From positions 1 to 8,903 of the forward strand of contig CAIVHJ010000025.1 of NCBI GenBank assembly GCA_903905665.1: a stretch of DNA of 8,903 nucleotides. The letters are read 5' to 3'. Within the stretch, counting starts at the first letter, position 1. The number at the start of each line of letters is the position of its first letter. Under the pieces are notes generated by a model. The model saw nothing but the letters and a program-made list of their open reading frames with translations, searched no databases and was not told the origin of the DNA. The DNA comes from an uncultured Phycisphaerales bacterium. Lineage in GTDB: Bacteria > Planctomycetota > Phycisphaerae > UBA1845 > CAIVHJ01. This document shows, one piece after another, positions 1 through 6,217 of this stretch. The translations under genes and the position numbers were made by a program.

Positions 1-1172
1 AACCTGCGAACCAGCAGGAAGCGTACGACATGACGCGCGAGGCTTTCGAAATGTCGGAGCGATTTCGAATTCCCGTGATGATGCGCGTCACCACCCGAAT
101 GGCGCACAGTCGATCCAACGTGCAACCGAAACCGGTGACGCCGCAAAAACCGCTCAATCCGCAACAAGACATGACGATCTGGACGCTCCTTCCGATGCAT
201 GCCCGCCGTCGATTCCAACATCTTCTCGATCTGCAAAACGACCTGCAAACTTACTCTGAGGATTCACCGTTCAATTCACTCCAGATTCGAGGTTCCAAAG
301 GAATCATCGCCTCGGGCATTGCTTACAACTACGTTCGGGAAGCCCTCGGACCGGATTTCGAGCAATCCCTGCTCAAAATCAGCACGTATCCCCTCCCGCT
401 GAAACTGATCAGCCGACTGGTCGAGCATTGTCGTGAGATTCTGGTCGTGGAAGAAGGATATCCACTGATCGAGAAACAACTCGTCGGGCTGTTTGGCCTT
501 ACGGACCACGACGTTCGCGGGAAACTCACCGGTGATCTTCCTCGCACGGGTGAACTCACCACGGATATCGTCCGCAAGTCATTGAATGTCAAGACATTGG
601 GGAGTTTCCCGTTCGAGACGGATTTGCCGCGTCGGCCCCCCCAATTGTGTCAGGGATGCCCGCACTGTGACACTTTCAAAGCCATTGTGGCGGCGACGGA
701 AAATGAAAAAACCCGGTGCCTGTTCAGCGACATCGGATGCTATACCCTGGGGGCATTGCCGCCCTACAACGCCGTTCACACGTGTACGGACATGGGAGCA
801 TCGATCAGCATGGGGCTGGGAGCTGCCAAGGCGGGCGCCCATCCGGTGGTTTGTACCATCGGTGATTCGACGTTTGTTCATTCGGGGATGACCGGATTGA
901 TCGGCGCGATCAAAGAGAACGCCAATATGACGGTCGTGATCCTCGACAATGCCATCGTCGGCATGACGGGTGGTCAGGAAGTGTTTGCCACGGGAGAGGC
1001 GCTGGTGAATATCATCCTCGGTCTGGGCATGGACAAAGAACATCTGGTCCGAATTGAACCGCTGCCCAAAAATCACGAGGAAAACACAAAGATCATGAAG
1101 CGTGAAATCGCGTATCGCGGATTGTCGGTCGTGGTCGCCTATCGACCGTGCATCCAAATCAAGAGGAAATAG
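1..1172 (+). CDS. iorA: Indolepyruvate ferredoxin oxidoreductase, alpha subunit (5' end outside window)
   Basis: This is the thiamine-diphosphate (TPP) subunit of the enzyme that oxidatively decarboxylates aryl-pyruvates to aryl-acetyl-CoA, passing electrons to ferredoxin. The frame is already open at position 3, where it reads PANQQEAYDM, a conserved IorA segment, so the ATG at 30 is internal and the start lies upstream. About 389 residues are visible. They include PVMMRVTTRMAHSRS, the CQGCPHCDTF segment (equivalent to the family's CAGCPH), SDIGCYTLGALPPYNAVHTC, and the TPP/Mg motif GDSTFVHSG followed by VVILDN and MTGGQE. The protein stops at RPCIQIKRK, just after the RPC motif where family members normally continue into a ferredoxin domain with two 4Fe-4S clusters. 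That domain is absent here, and the 75-bp gap downstream is too short to hold it. iorB follows, which supports the identification. Confidence in the family is high; the exact 2-oxoacid substrate is inferred. Confidence 0.93.
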   Translation, partial: PANQQEAYDMTREAFEMSERFRIPVMMRVTTRMAHSRSNVQPKPVTPQKPLNPQQDMTIWTLLPMHARRRFQHLLDLQNDLQTYSEDSPFNSLQIRGSKGIIASGIAYNYVREALGPDFEQSLLKISTYPLPLKLISRLVEHCREILVVEEGYPLIEKQLVGLFGLTDHDVRGKLTGDLPRTGELTTDIVRKSLNVKTLGSFPFETDLPRRPPQLCQGCPHCDTFKAIVAATENEKTRCLFSDIGCYTLGALPPYNAVHTCTDMGASISMGLGAAKAGAHPVVCTIGDSTFVHSGMTGLIGAIKENANMTVVILDNAIVGMTGGQEVFATGEALVNIILGLGMDKEHLVRIEPLPKNHEENTKIMKREIAYRGLSVVVAYRPCIQIKRK

Positions 1173-1180
1173 TTTCAGAA

Positions 1181-1202
1181 AGCACCCGGCATGCCGGGTG
1201 CT
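1181..1202. repeat. Perfect 22-bp palindrome between iorA and iorB
   Basis: The half-site AGCACCCGGCA is followed immediately by its exact reverse complement, giving 11-bp arms with no spacer. It starts 8 bases after the iorA stop. A T-run (1216-1220) occurs only 14 bases downstream, after an AT-rich stretch, so it is not a textbook rho-independent terminator. It could act as an attenuator, an mRNA-end stabiliser or a dispersed REP-like element, or, as a fully symmetric site, bind a dimeric protein. The AT-rich stretch 1202-1220 contains TATAAA- and TATATT-like hexamers that could serve as a -10 for iorB, but no convincing -35 is visible. Confidence 0.75.
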
Positions 1203-1247
1203 ATATAAAGATATATTTTTCGTGATTTTTACTTCGGGAGTTTTTCC

Positions 1248-1850
1248 ATGGAATATGATCTGATTCTAGCGGGTGTGGGTGGACAGGGAATTCTCACGAT
1301 CGCCGAGGCGATTTCGCTGGCGGCGCTCAAGCGAGGATGGTGCGTGAAGCAATCCGAGGTCCACGGCATGAGCCAGCGCGGCGGCGACGTCCAGTCTCAC
1401 CTTCGGTTCGCCGATCACGAAATTTTCAGCGATCTGATCCCGCTGGGCGAGGCGGACATGATTTTGTCGGTCGAACCACTGGAGACGCTTCGCTACGTTC
1501 AATACCTCAAACCCGAAGGAATGATCGTTGCCAATAAAACTCCGGTGGAGAACATCACGAACTATCCGCCGGTGGATCAGATCTATCAAAAAATCACCCG
1601 CTATCCCCGCCACGTGCTCATCGATGCCGAAACGCTGGCCAAACAAGCCGGCAACGTCCGTTGCAGCAATATCGTGATGCTGGGAGCGGCTTCGGTGTTC
1701 CTGAAAATCAATCCCGAAGACCTCGAATCCGCCATCACGGAAATCTTCACCCCCAAAGGCGACAAAATCGTCGAGATGAACAAAAAAGCGTTTCGCCTCG
1801 GTCGGTCCGAAGCCACTACGACTGCAAAGGAAAACAAGGTGCCCTGCTGA
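1248..1850 (+). CDS. iorB: Indolepyruvate oxidoreductase, beta (gamma-domain) subunit
   Basis: This is the partner subunit of IorA, made of the pyruvate/ketoisovalerate oxidoreductase gamma domain, which helps form the CoA-binding part of the complex. At 200 residues it is the normal size for stand-alone IorB. Visible family signatures are GVGGQG at residues 9-14 in the N-terminal nucleotide-binding-like loop, the highly conserved SEVHGMSQRGG at 36-46, and a VANKTP segment after the central strand. The ATG at 1248 has GGAG at 1237-1240 with 7-base spacing, and translation starts directly on the conserved MEYDLILAGVGGQG strand, so the start is secure. It lies 75 bp after iorA, separated by a perfect palindrome, and is probably co-transcribed with it unless that palindrome attenuates. 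The family call is very firm; the preference for aromatic over other 2-oxoacids comes from family knowledge only. Confidence 0.94.
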   Translation: MEYDLILAGVGGQGILTIAEAISLAALKRGWCVKQSEVHGMSQRGGDVQSHLRFADHEIFSDLIPLGEADMILSVEPLETLRYVQYLKPEGMIVANKTPVENITNYPPVDQIYQKITRYPRHVLIDAETLAKQAGNVRCSNIVMLGAASVFLKINPEDLESAITEIFTPKGDKIVEMNKKAFRLGRSEATTTAKENKVPC

Positions 1851-1928
1851 TGGGAAAGAAGGAAGAGTGTCAGAGAACTTTTCCTCGCCCTGAAGACCGA
1901 AAAACCTTGAAAACAGGGTGATTACGAA

Positions 1929-2447
1929 ATGAGGCGACCGAAAAATCCTGTTGGGCGGAAATGGATCGGACTGCTGGCCCTGGTTGGTTTTTTGTTGAGT
2001 ATTGCTGCCTGGGCAGGCAGTTATTTCAGCATTGGGTTGTCCCCACCTTCAGTTGGGAAGTTTGTTTATTTCGATCTGGAACCAGGGATTTTCCAGTTTG
2101 GTGAAGTTGAATTCATTGTGCTTGATTCAGCCCAGTCGAGTACTTCGCCGTCCCATCTCAGATTTTACTGTGGTGGGTTTCGTGGTTTCGATACAGCATG
2201 GTGGCCGCCGCAAGGTCTTGGATTCTACAGGCCGGGGCCTCACGTCATCGTTCCGCTATGGATTCCGGCGTTGTTTTTCGGCGTGGTGTTTGTGATTTGT
2301 CGTCCTTTCTATTTCCGGCGGAGGGCGAGGCGACTGCGACTGGGATTGTGCGTCGAGTGTGGTTATGATCTTCGTGCGTCGAAGGACCGGTGCCCGGAAT
2401 GCGGCAGCGTCATTGATTATACGCTTTCACGAGGGCCTATTACGTGA
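1929..2447 (+). CDS. Small two-TM membrane protein with C-terminal zinc ribbon
   Basis: This 172-residue protein has no function I can assign. A hydrophobic segment at about residues 12-33 ([17 protein letters not shown]) is followed by a roughly 70-residue, probably extracytoplasmic region. A second segment spans about 106-125 ([18 protein letters not shown]), and an Arg-rich cytoplasmic stretch ([10 protein letters not shown]) leads to a four-cysteine knuckle: C141xxC144GYDLRAS, then C155PEC158. The spacing CxxC-x10-CxxC fits a zinc ribbon. Proteins with this tail and variable membrane-anchored fronts are frequent in Planctomycetota; that is family knowledge and is used here as a taxonomic hint. 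The ATG at 1929 has AGGGTG at 1915-1920, 8 bases upstream. The stop overlaps the GTG start of the enoyl reductase gene (GTGA), so the two are probably translationally coupled. Its presence at the head of a lipid cluster may be incidental. Confidence 0.82.
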   Translation: MRRPKNPVGRKWIGLLALVGFLLSIAAWAGSYFSIGLSPPSVGKFVYFDLEPGIFQFGEVEFIVLDSAQSSTSPSHLRFYCGGFRGFDTAWWPPQGLGFYRPGPHVIVPLWIPALFFGVVFVICRPFYFRRRARRLRLGLCVECGYDLRASKDRCPECGSVIDYTLSRGPIT

Positions 2448-3496
2448 GTTACTTGGCGCTGGAAAATAAGTCGTTTTTGGTGCTGGGGGTAGCCAACAAG
2501 AAGAGTGTGGCGTATGCGATTGCGCGCGGGTTGGAGGAGGAGGGAGCGAGGGTCATTTACAGCGTGCAGTCGGAGGAGCATCGGACAGCGTTGAGGAAAT
2601 TATTGCCGGAGCGGGAAATCCACGTGTGCGACGTGGCGAAGGATGAGCAGATTCGGCGTTTGGCGGATGAAGTGGGGAAAGGATTGGGAGAGAAAAGACC
2701 GCTCGCTGACGGTCGCGGTTCGGATGAGCGTGAGGTGAGGGAAGACCCTCCCCTAACCCCTCCCTTCCAGGGAGGGGGGTGTAGTAGTACGCTCCCTGAC
2801 GATTGCATCTCTGATCAACATCACACGCTCCCTCACGGTCGCGTCTCTGATATCTATCCAAAATCCGTAATCCGAAATCCGCAATTGTCTCAGTCCTCAG
2901 TCCTCAGTCCTCAGTCCTCCAAGCTGGCGGGGATTGTTCATTCGATCGCGTTTGCGAATTATGAGAATTTTTCGGGTAAGTTTCACGAGGTTAGTCGCAG
3001 GGATTTTTTGCAGGCGGTGGATGTCAGTTGCTATTCGCTGATCGCGGTGGCCAATGCGTTCAAGGATTTGCTGGAAGAGAATGCGTCGGTCGTGACGATT
3101 TCGATTTCGACGACGGAGATGGCGGCGGAGAGTTATGGATACATGGCGCCGGTCAAGGCGGCGCTGGACAGCACGGTGACGTTTTTGGCGAAATCCTTCA
3201 GCCAATTCTCGAAAGTACGCTTCAACGCCGTGTGCGCCGGTCCCCTCAAAACGAGTGCCTCGGCGGGCATTCCGAATTACATGGACAACTATCTTTTTGC
3301 CGAACAAGCCACGCTTCGCAAAAAAGCCCTGACTACGGAAGAGGTGGCGAACGTGGCGATGTTCCTGTTGAGCGAACGATCCAGCGGGATCAATGCCGGC
3401 CACATAGTGGTCGATGCCGGAATGAGCAAAAACTACTTCGACAGCGAAATCGTCAAGCACACCATTTCCGGCATCTTCCCGACGAAACAACCATGA
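2444..3496 (+). CDS. fabI: FabI-type enoyl-ACP reductase with a 75-codon repeat-derived insertion
   Basis: This is an NAD(P)H-dependent reductase of the FabI branch of the short-chain dehydrogenases, which reduces enoyl-ACP in the fatty acid elongation cycle. FabI signatures seen are [19 protein letters not shown] near the N-terminus (cofactor loop), CDVAKDEQI at 62-70, [10 protein letters not shown] at 162-171, the Y-x6-K pair Y231/K238, [13 protein letters not shown] at 264-276, and [11 protein letters not shown] near the end. Residues 85-159 (2696-2920) match nothing in FabI and are translated repeat DNA. Without them the protein is about 275 residues, close to the usual 255-275. The insertion sits between LGEK and LAGIVHS, which are contiguous in normal FabI. 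By alignment from memory with E. coli FabI, catalytic Y156 and K163 are kept, but Y146 is replaced by I221, so it may be a specialised paralogue. The GTG start overlaps the upstream stop (GTGA), and the stop overlaps the PPTase start (ATGA). Confidence 0.86.
   Translation: MSYLALENKSFLVLGVANKKSVAYAIARGLEEEGARVIYSVQSEEHRTALRKLLPEREIHVCDVAKDEQIRRLADEVGKGLGEKRPLADGRGSDEREVREDPPLTPPFQGGGCSSTLPDDCISDQHHTLPHGRVSDIYPKSVIRNPQLSQSSVLSPQSSKLAGIVHSIAFANYENFSGKFHEVSRRDFLQAVDVSCYSLIAVANAFKDLLEENASVVTISISTTEMAAESYGYMAPVKAALDSTVTFLAKSFSQFSKVRFNAVCAGPLKTSASAGIPNYMDNYLFAEQATLRKKALTTEEVANVAMFLLSERSSGINAGHIVVDAGMSKNYFDSEIVKHTISGIFPTKQP
2757..2777. repeat. C/G-rich hairpin inside the fabI insertion
   Basis: CCCCTCCCT (2757-2765) pairs perfectly with AGGGAGGGG (2769-2777) around a TCC loop, preceded by a similar CCCTCCCCTAA run from 2746. 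Read through, it encodes PLTPPFQGG. Strings like this are widespread as dispersed repeats in several bacterial phyla (general knowledge). It has no T-tract and lies within an open frame, so it is not called a terminator. Confidence 0.7.
2863..2916 (+). repeat. Two consecutive heptamer arrays, (ATCCGNA)3 and (CTCAGTC)4, within fabI
   Basis: ATCCGTA, ATCCGAA and ATCCGCA run from 2863 to 2883, and after five bases four exact CTCAGTC units run from 2889 to 2916. Both have a 7-bp period. They encode [18 protein letters not shown] immediately before the FabI segment LAGIVHS. Because 7 is not a multiple of 3, gain or loss of one unit would shift the fabI frame. The same two arrays in the same order precede the FabZ domain at 5632-5693. 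Confidence 0.85.
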
Positions 3497-4059
3497 TTTT
3501 GCATCCTGTGTTACAGATCATTCCTCAAGAAAAATCGCTGAACGGGCCTGAGCGGGTGAAGCGACAGCGAGAGTATGCGCGGCGGGCGCTGGGAGTGTGC
3601 GCGCAGAAATGCGGAGCGCCGGTCGAGGGGTGGCGGCAGACGGATCAACGGGTTCCGCTGCCGAATCGGAATTGGCACTGGTCGATTTCGCACAAACCAC
3701 AATGGGCGGCGGCGGTGATCGCCGGCCAACCAGTCGGGATCGACATTGAGCACATCCGCCCGCGAATCGAAGGTCTGGATCAGAAAATCGCATCCGATCG
3801 AGAATGGGATGTCGTGGAGGGGCGAGATTTACAGCGATTTTTCCGCGTCTGGACCGCCAAAGAGGCGACGCTGAAAGCAAACGGCGTGGGCATCAGCGGA
3901 TTGAATGAGTGTCACATTGTTTCCGTGATTGACGATTTGCATCTCGAACTGGATTTTGGAGGTCGTCGCTGGGTGGTGGAACATTTTCTCCTCGAAGATC
4001 ATCTTGCGGCTGTGACGCTCGGTGGACATCCGGTAGAATGGCACGTCGAAACGGCATGA
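3493..4059 (+). CDS. 4'-phosphopantetheinyl transferase, Sfp-type superfamily
   Basis: This cytoplasmic enzyme transfers the phosphopantetheine arm of CoA to a serine of acyl or peptidyl carrier proteins, converting them to the active holo form. At 188 residues it is shorter than Sfp (about 220) but keeps the core: [15 protein letters not shown] at 63-77, the Mg-binding VGIDIE with D84 and E86, and [15 protein letters not shown] at 117-131, where E124 and K128 correspond to the conserved WxxKEAxxK motif. The ATG at 3493 overlaps the fabI stop (ATGA) and gives the full domain. The open frame extends upstream to 3028, but that extension lies wholly inside fabI and is not used. No clear Shine-Dalgarno is visible, so coupling to fabI is likely. 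Its presence implies at least one dedicated carrier protein, which is not in this window. The family call is firm; the carrier it modifies is unknown. Confidence 0.9.
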   Translation: MILHPVLQIIPQEKSLNGPERVKRQREYARRALGVCAQKCGAPVEGWRQTDQRVPLPNRNWHWSISHKPQWAAAVIAGQPVGIDIEHIRPRIEGLDQKIASDREWDVVEGRDLQRFFRVWTAKEATLKANGVGISGLNECHIVSVIDDLHLELDFGGRRWVVEHFLLEDHLAAVTLGGHPVEWHVETA

Positions 4060-5549
4060 TGCCTTCCAGAAACGAAATTCAGAAACGCGTCCGACGCCGG
4101 GACTGGTTGAAAAACGTTCGCGATCACTATGACGTGATCGTGATCGGCAGCGGTCTTGCGGGGTTGACGTGCGCCAACATTCTCGGCAAAACCGGTCGCC
4201 GAGTGCTTGTGCTGGAGCAGCACTACAACTTCGGGGGTATGGCGACGTGGTTCAAACGACCGGGCGGGCATATCTTCGATATTTCTCTGCACGGGTTTCC
4301 CGTCGGGATGATCAAAAGTTGCCGCCGCTACTGGACCTCCGAAATCGCCGATTCGATCGTCCAACTCAAAAGCATCCGGTTTGACAATCCGCAGTTTCAG
4401 CTGGAAACGACGTTTGACCGTCAGGATTTTACGCAAATCCTGACGCAGCGATTCGGCATCGCGCCACAAACGGTTGAAGCGTTTTTTACGGCCGCGCGAG
4501 CCATGGATTTTTACGACGATTCCCGAATGACCACGCGGGAACTGTTTCAGAAGTTTTTCCCGAACCGAACCGATGTCTGGCGATTGCTGATGGAGCCGAT
4601 CTGCTACGCCAACGGCTCGACGCTCGACGATCCCGCCATTACCTACGGCATTGTGTTTTCTAATTTCATGAGCAAGGGTGTCTATATTTTTCAGGGTGGT
4701 TCCGACAAATTGATCCGACTGATGAAGGCGGAACTCCGCAGAAACGGCGTGGACCTTTGCGGAGGCAGCACCGTCGAACGCATTTTGCTCGACCACGGAC
4801 AGGTGTCGGGCGTCCAGGTCAATGGTCGTCGAATCGGCTGCGATGCCGTGGTGTCCAACGCCAATCTCAAAACCACGATCGAAAAAATGATCGGCGAGGA
4901 ACATTTCGATCGTAATTTTGTGGAGCAAACCCGCGCCGTTCGTTTGAGCAACAGCAGTTGTCAGGTCTATATCGGCATCCGAAAAAAAGAGCGGCTGGAA
5001 TATATCGGCGACCTGATTTTTGCTTCGACGTGGCCGGAGTTTGACTCGGCAGCCATGTGCTCGCAACACGTTACCAGTCGGACGTTTTCGATGTACTATG
5101 AGAATACTCGGCCGGGCTGCGACAGGTATTCCGTTGTGTCGAGCACGAACGCCAACTACGACGAGTGGTCACGCCTGTCGAAGGAAGACTACGAACGGGC
5201 CAAGCAGCATTTGATCGAGGATGCGTTGAATGGCTTCGAGAAGTACGTCCCCGACATTCGGCAAAAGATTGATCATGTGGAAGCCGCCACCCCGTTGACG
5301 TTCGAGCATTATACCCGTCAGGTCAAAGGCGCCACGTTCGGCACCAAGTTTGAAGGTTTGCAGGTCAGCATGGATTTGCCGAAACAGGTGCCGGGCCTAT
5401 TTCACACGGGCAGCGTGGGGATTATCATGTCGGGTTGGCTGGGGACGATCAACTACGGCGTCATCGTCGCCAACGAAGCCGATAGTTATTTGACGACGAT
5501 CAATCTGAGACGCGACCGTCAGGGAGCGTGTTGCAGAAATGCAGAATGA
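4038..5549 (+). CDS. FAD-dependent oxidoreductase of the phytoene desaturase (CrtI)-like family
   Basis: A 503-residue flavoprotein. The dinucleotide-binding fold at the N-terminus reads [20 protein letters not shown], with GSGLAG at 37-42 and the ribose-binding acidic residue E60 in VLVLEQH. It is followed by [23 protein letters not shown], the layout of CrtI, carotenoid isomerase and retinol saturase relatives. The C-terminal FAD/substrate segment is [25 protein letters not shown] at 451-475. The family desaturates, isomerises or reduces conjugated lipids, and the cluster suggests an acyl or polyene substrate. Carotenoid genes are not present nearby. The start is uncertain: ATG 4038 lies inside the PPTase end, whereas ATG 4056 overlaps its stop (ATGA) and is equally plausible, since residues 1-29 carry no domain. 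The last 15 or so residues ([14 protein letters not shown]) are encoded by an inverted copy of the repeat found in fabI, so the natural C-terminus was probably replaced. Confidence 0.85.
   Translation: MARRNGMMPSRNEIQKRVRRRDWLKNVRDHYDVIVIGSGLAGLTCANILGKTGRRVLVLEQHYNFGGMATWFKRPGGHIFDISLHGFPVGMIKSCRRYWTSEIADSIVQLKSIRFDNPQFQLETTFDRQDFTQILTQRFGIAPQTVEAFFTAARAMDFYDDSRMTTRELFQKFFPNRTDVWRLLMEPICYANGSTLDDPAITYGIVFSNFMSKGVYIFQGGSDKLIRLMKAELRRNGVDLCGGSTVERILLDHGQVSGVQVNGRRIGCDAVVSNANLKTTIEKMIGEEHFDRNFVEQTRAVRLSNSSCQVYIGIRKKERLEYIGDLIFASTWPEFDSAAMCSQHVTSRTFSMYYENTRPGCDRYSVVSSTNANYDEWSRLSKEDYERAKQHLIEDALNGFEKYVPDIRQKIDHVEAATPLTFEHYTRQVKGATFGTKFEGLQVSMDLPKQVPGLFHTGSVGIIMSGWLGTINYGVIVANEADSYLTTINLRRDRQGACCRNAE
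5507..5531 (-). repeat. Inverted copy of the fabI-insertion repeat at the 3' end of the CrtI-like gene
   Basis: The reverse complement of 5507-5531 matches 2823-2847 at 24 of 25 positions (ACACGCTCCCT, then G instead of C, then ACGGTCGCGTCTC). It encodes part of the last residues of the CrtI-like protein and begins a composite repeat block running to about 5694. Confidence 0.88.
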
Positions 5550-6111
5550 AGAATTGAAAATTGAAGATGGAAAATTGAAAATGGGAAAGAAAGAAACCCG
5601 ACAGAATGACATACGTCCCGAAGTCGGAAGTTCCGCAATCCGCATTCCGCAATCCGCAATCCAAACTCGGTCCTCAGCCCTCAGTCCTCAGTCCTTGATT
5701 CCCCATCGTCCTCCTTTTTTGTTTGTGGACGAGGTGGTGGAGGTGGATGAAAAGCGGATTGTGGCGACGAAATACGTTGATCCGGCGGCGGAGTTTTTCC
5801 GGGGGCATTATCCGGGAAATCCCGTGATGCCCGGTGTGCTTTTGTGCGAGTGTTGTTTCCAGACGGGAGCGATTTTGATCGCGCATCTGATGAAACAGAA
5901 TACGGTTTTGAAGGGAACACCGGTCATTACCCGGATCAAAGAAGCGAAGTTCAAGCACATGGTCAAGCCGGGCGACACGCTTCGGATCGAAGTGACACTC
6001 GACGAAACGGTCAACGACGTGTACTTCATGACAGGTCGTTTGCAGGTGGGCGATCGTCTGGCGCTTCGCGTCGAATTCGCCGCCGCGCTGGTAGCCAGCC
6101 CTGCGTTGTAG
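5539..6111 (+). CDS. fabZ: FabZ-type 3-hydroxyacyl-ACP dehydratase with repeat-derived N-terminal extension
   Basis: This hot-dog-fold dehydratase converts 3-hydroxyacyl-ACP to trans-2-enoyl-ACP, the step before FabI. The domain begins at about residue 53 with [18 protein letters not shown] and contains [23 protein letters not shown], where H90 and E104 match the FabZ catalytic His and Glu, followed by [22 protein letters not shown]. The domain alone is about 138 residues, normal for FabZ. The first 52 residues come from repeats: an AT-rich ATTGAAAATTG block (5551-5584) and two heptamer arrays. The start is unresolved. ATG 5539 overlaps the CrtI-like gene by 11 bases, ATG 5581 is internal to the AT-rich repeat, and TTG 5695 begins exactly at the domain (LIPHR); none has a strong Shine-Dalgarno. 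The protein ends VASPAL on a small hairpin (6098-6102 with 6110-6114). FabA-like isomerase activity cannot be excluded, but the Glu favours FabZ. Confidence 0.88.
   Translation: MQNEELKIEDGKLKMGKKETRQNDIRPEVGSSAIRIPQSAIQTRSSALSPQSLIPHRPPFLFVDEVVEVDEKRIVATKYVDPAAEFFRGHYPGNPVMPGVLLCECCFQTGAILIAHLMKQNTVLKGTPVITRIKEAKFKHMVKPGDTLRIEVTLDETVNDVYFMTGRLQVGDRLALRVEFAAALVASPAL
5551..5584 (+). repeat. AT-rich GAATTGAAAATTGAAGATGG repeat block
   Basis: Related units of ATTGAAAATTG/ATTGAAGATGG recur two to three times here and encode [13 protein letters not shown] at the start of the FabZ open frame. Comparable AT-rich phrases are common dispersed repeats in many environmental bacterial genomes (general knowledge). 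The composition is clearly unlike the flanking coding DNA. Confidence 0.65.
5632..5693 (+). repeat. Heptamer arrays (TCCGCAW)4 and (CTCAGYC)3 preceding the FabZ domain
   Basis: TCCGCAA, TCCGCAT, TCCGCAA and TCCGCAA run from 5632 to 5659, then CTCAGCC, CTCAGTC and CTCAGTC run from 5673 to 5693. Families, order and reading frame (AIRIPQ...SSALSPQS) match the block in fabI (VIRNPQ...SSVLSPQS). The array ends directly against the conserved FabZ segment [10 protein letters not shown]. Confidence 0.85.
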
Positions 6112-6217
6112 GGCGCGTCGCAAGCAGAGCCGCAACCACCAGGAAGCGGGTCTTATCAGGAGTGCAGTCATTCGGTTGTTTGGGAAAAACATGCCCATCA
6201 GTTGAGGTGTCGAAATT

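Larger units (their letters stand above)
2696..2920 (+). repeat. Composite repeat block inserted in frame inside fabI
   Basis: This 225-bp segment (75 codons, no stop) interrupts the FabI domain. In order it contains: a 27-bp unit of the form CGCTCSCTGACGGTCGCG at 2699-2725; a C/G-rich hairpin at 2757-2777; two more copies of the 27-bp unit at 2789-2815 and 2825-2851; three ATCCGNA heptamers at 2863-2883; and four CTCAGTC heptamers at 2889-2916. The second and third 27-bp copies match at 23 of 27 positions, and the first and third at 21 of 27. Its translation is rich in P, S, D, R and G with no recognisable fold. The boundaries are set by where FabI similarity stops and resumes and may be off by a few codons. 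Confidence 0.85.

Noticed and set aside
579..1157. 192-residue open frame on the minus strand
   Set aside because: It is antisense to the conserved TPP domain of iorA; there is no family resemblance.
1181..1220. Rho-independent terminator for iorA
   Set aside because: The palindrome has no loop bases and the T-run starts 14 bases beyond the stem, so the standard geometry is not met; kept as a repeat only.
2863..2916. Possible CRISPR or similar array
   Set aside because: The units are 7 bp, directly tandem and without spacers; no cas genes are present.
3028..3492. Upstream extension of the PPTase open frame
   Set aside because: It lies entirely within fabI in another frame and translates to a Gly/Gln-rich string; ATG 3493, overlapping the fabI stop, gives a complete PPTase domain.
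3999..5069. 356-residue open frame on the minus strand
   Set aside because: It is a shadow of the CrtI-like gene: the plus strand has clear FAD-binding motifs, whereas this translation is rich in H, R and D with no recognisable domain.
2444..6111. Identification as a ladderane biosynthesis locus
   Set aside because: The enzyme mix is only suggestive; the radical SAM and ketosynthase genes expected in that proposal are not in the window, so only an unusual lipid or polyene pathway is proposed.
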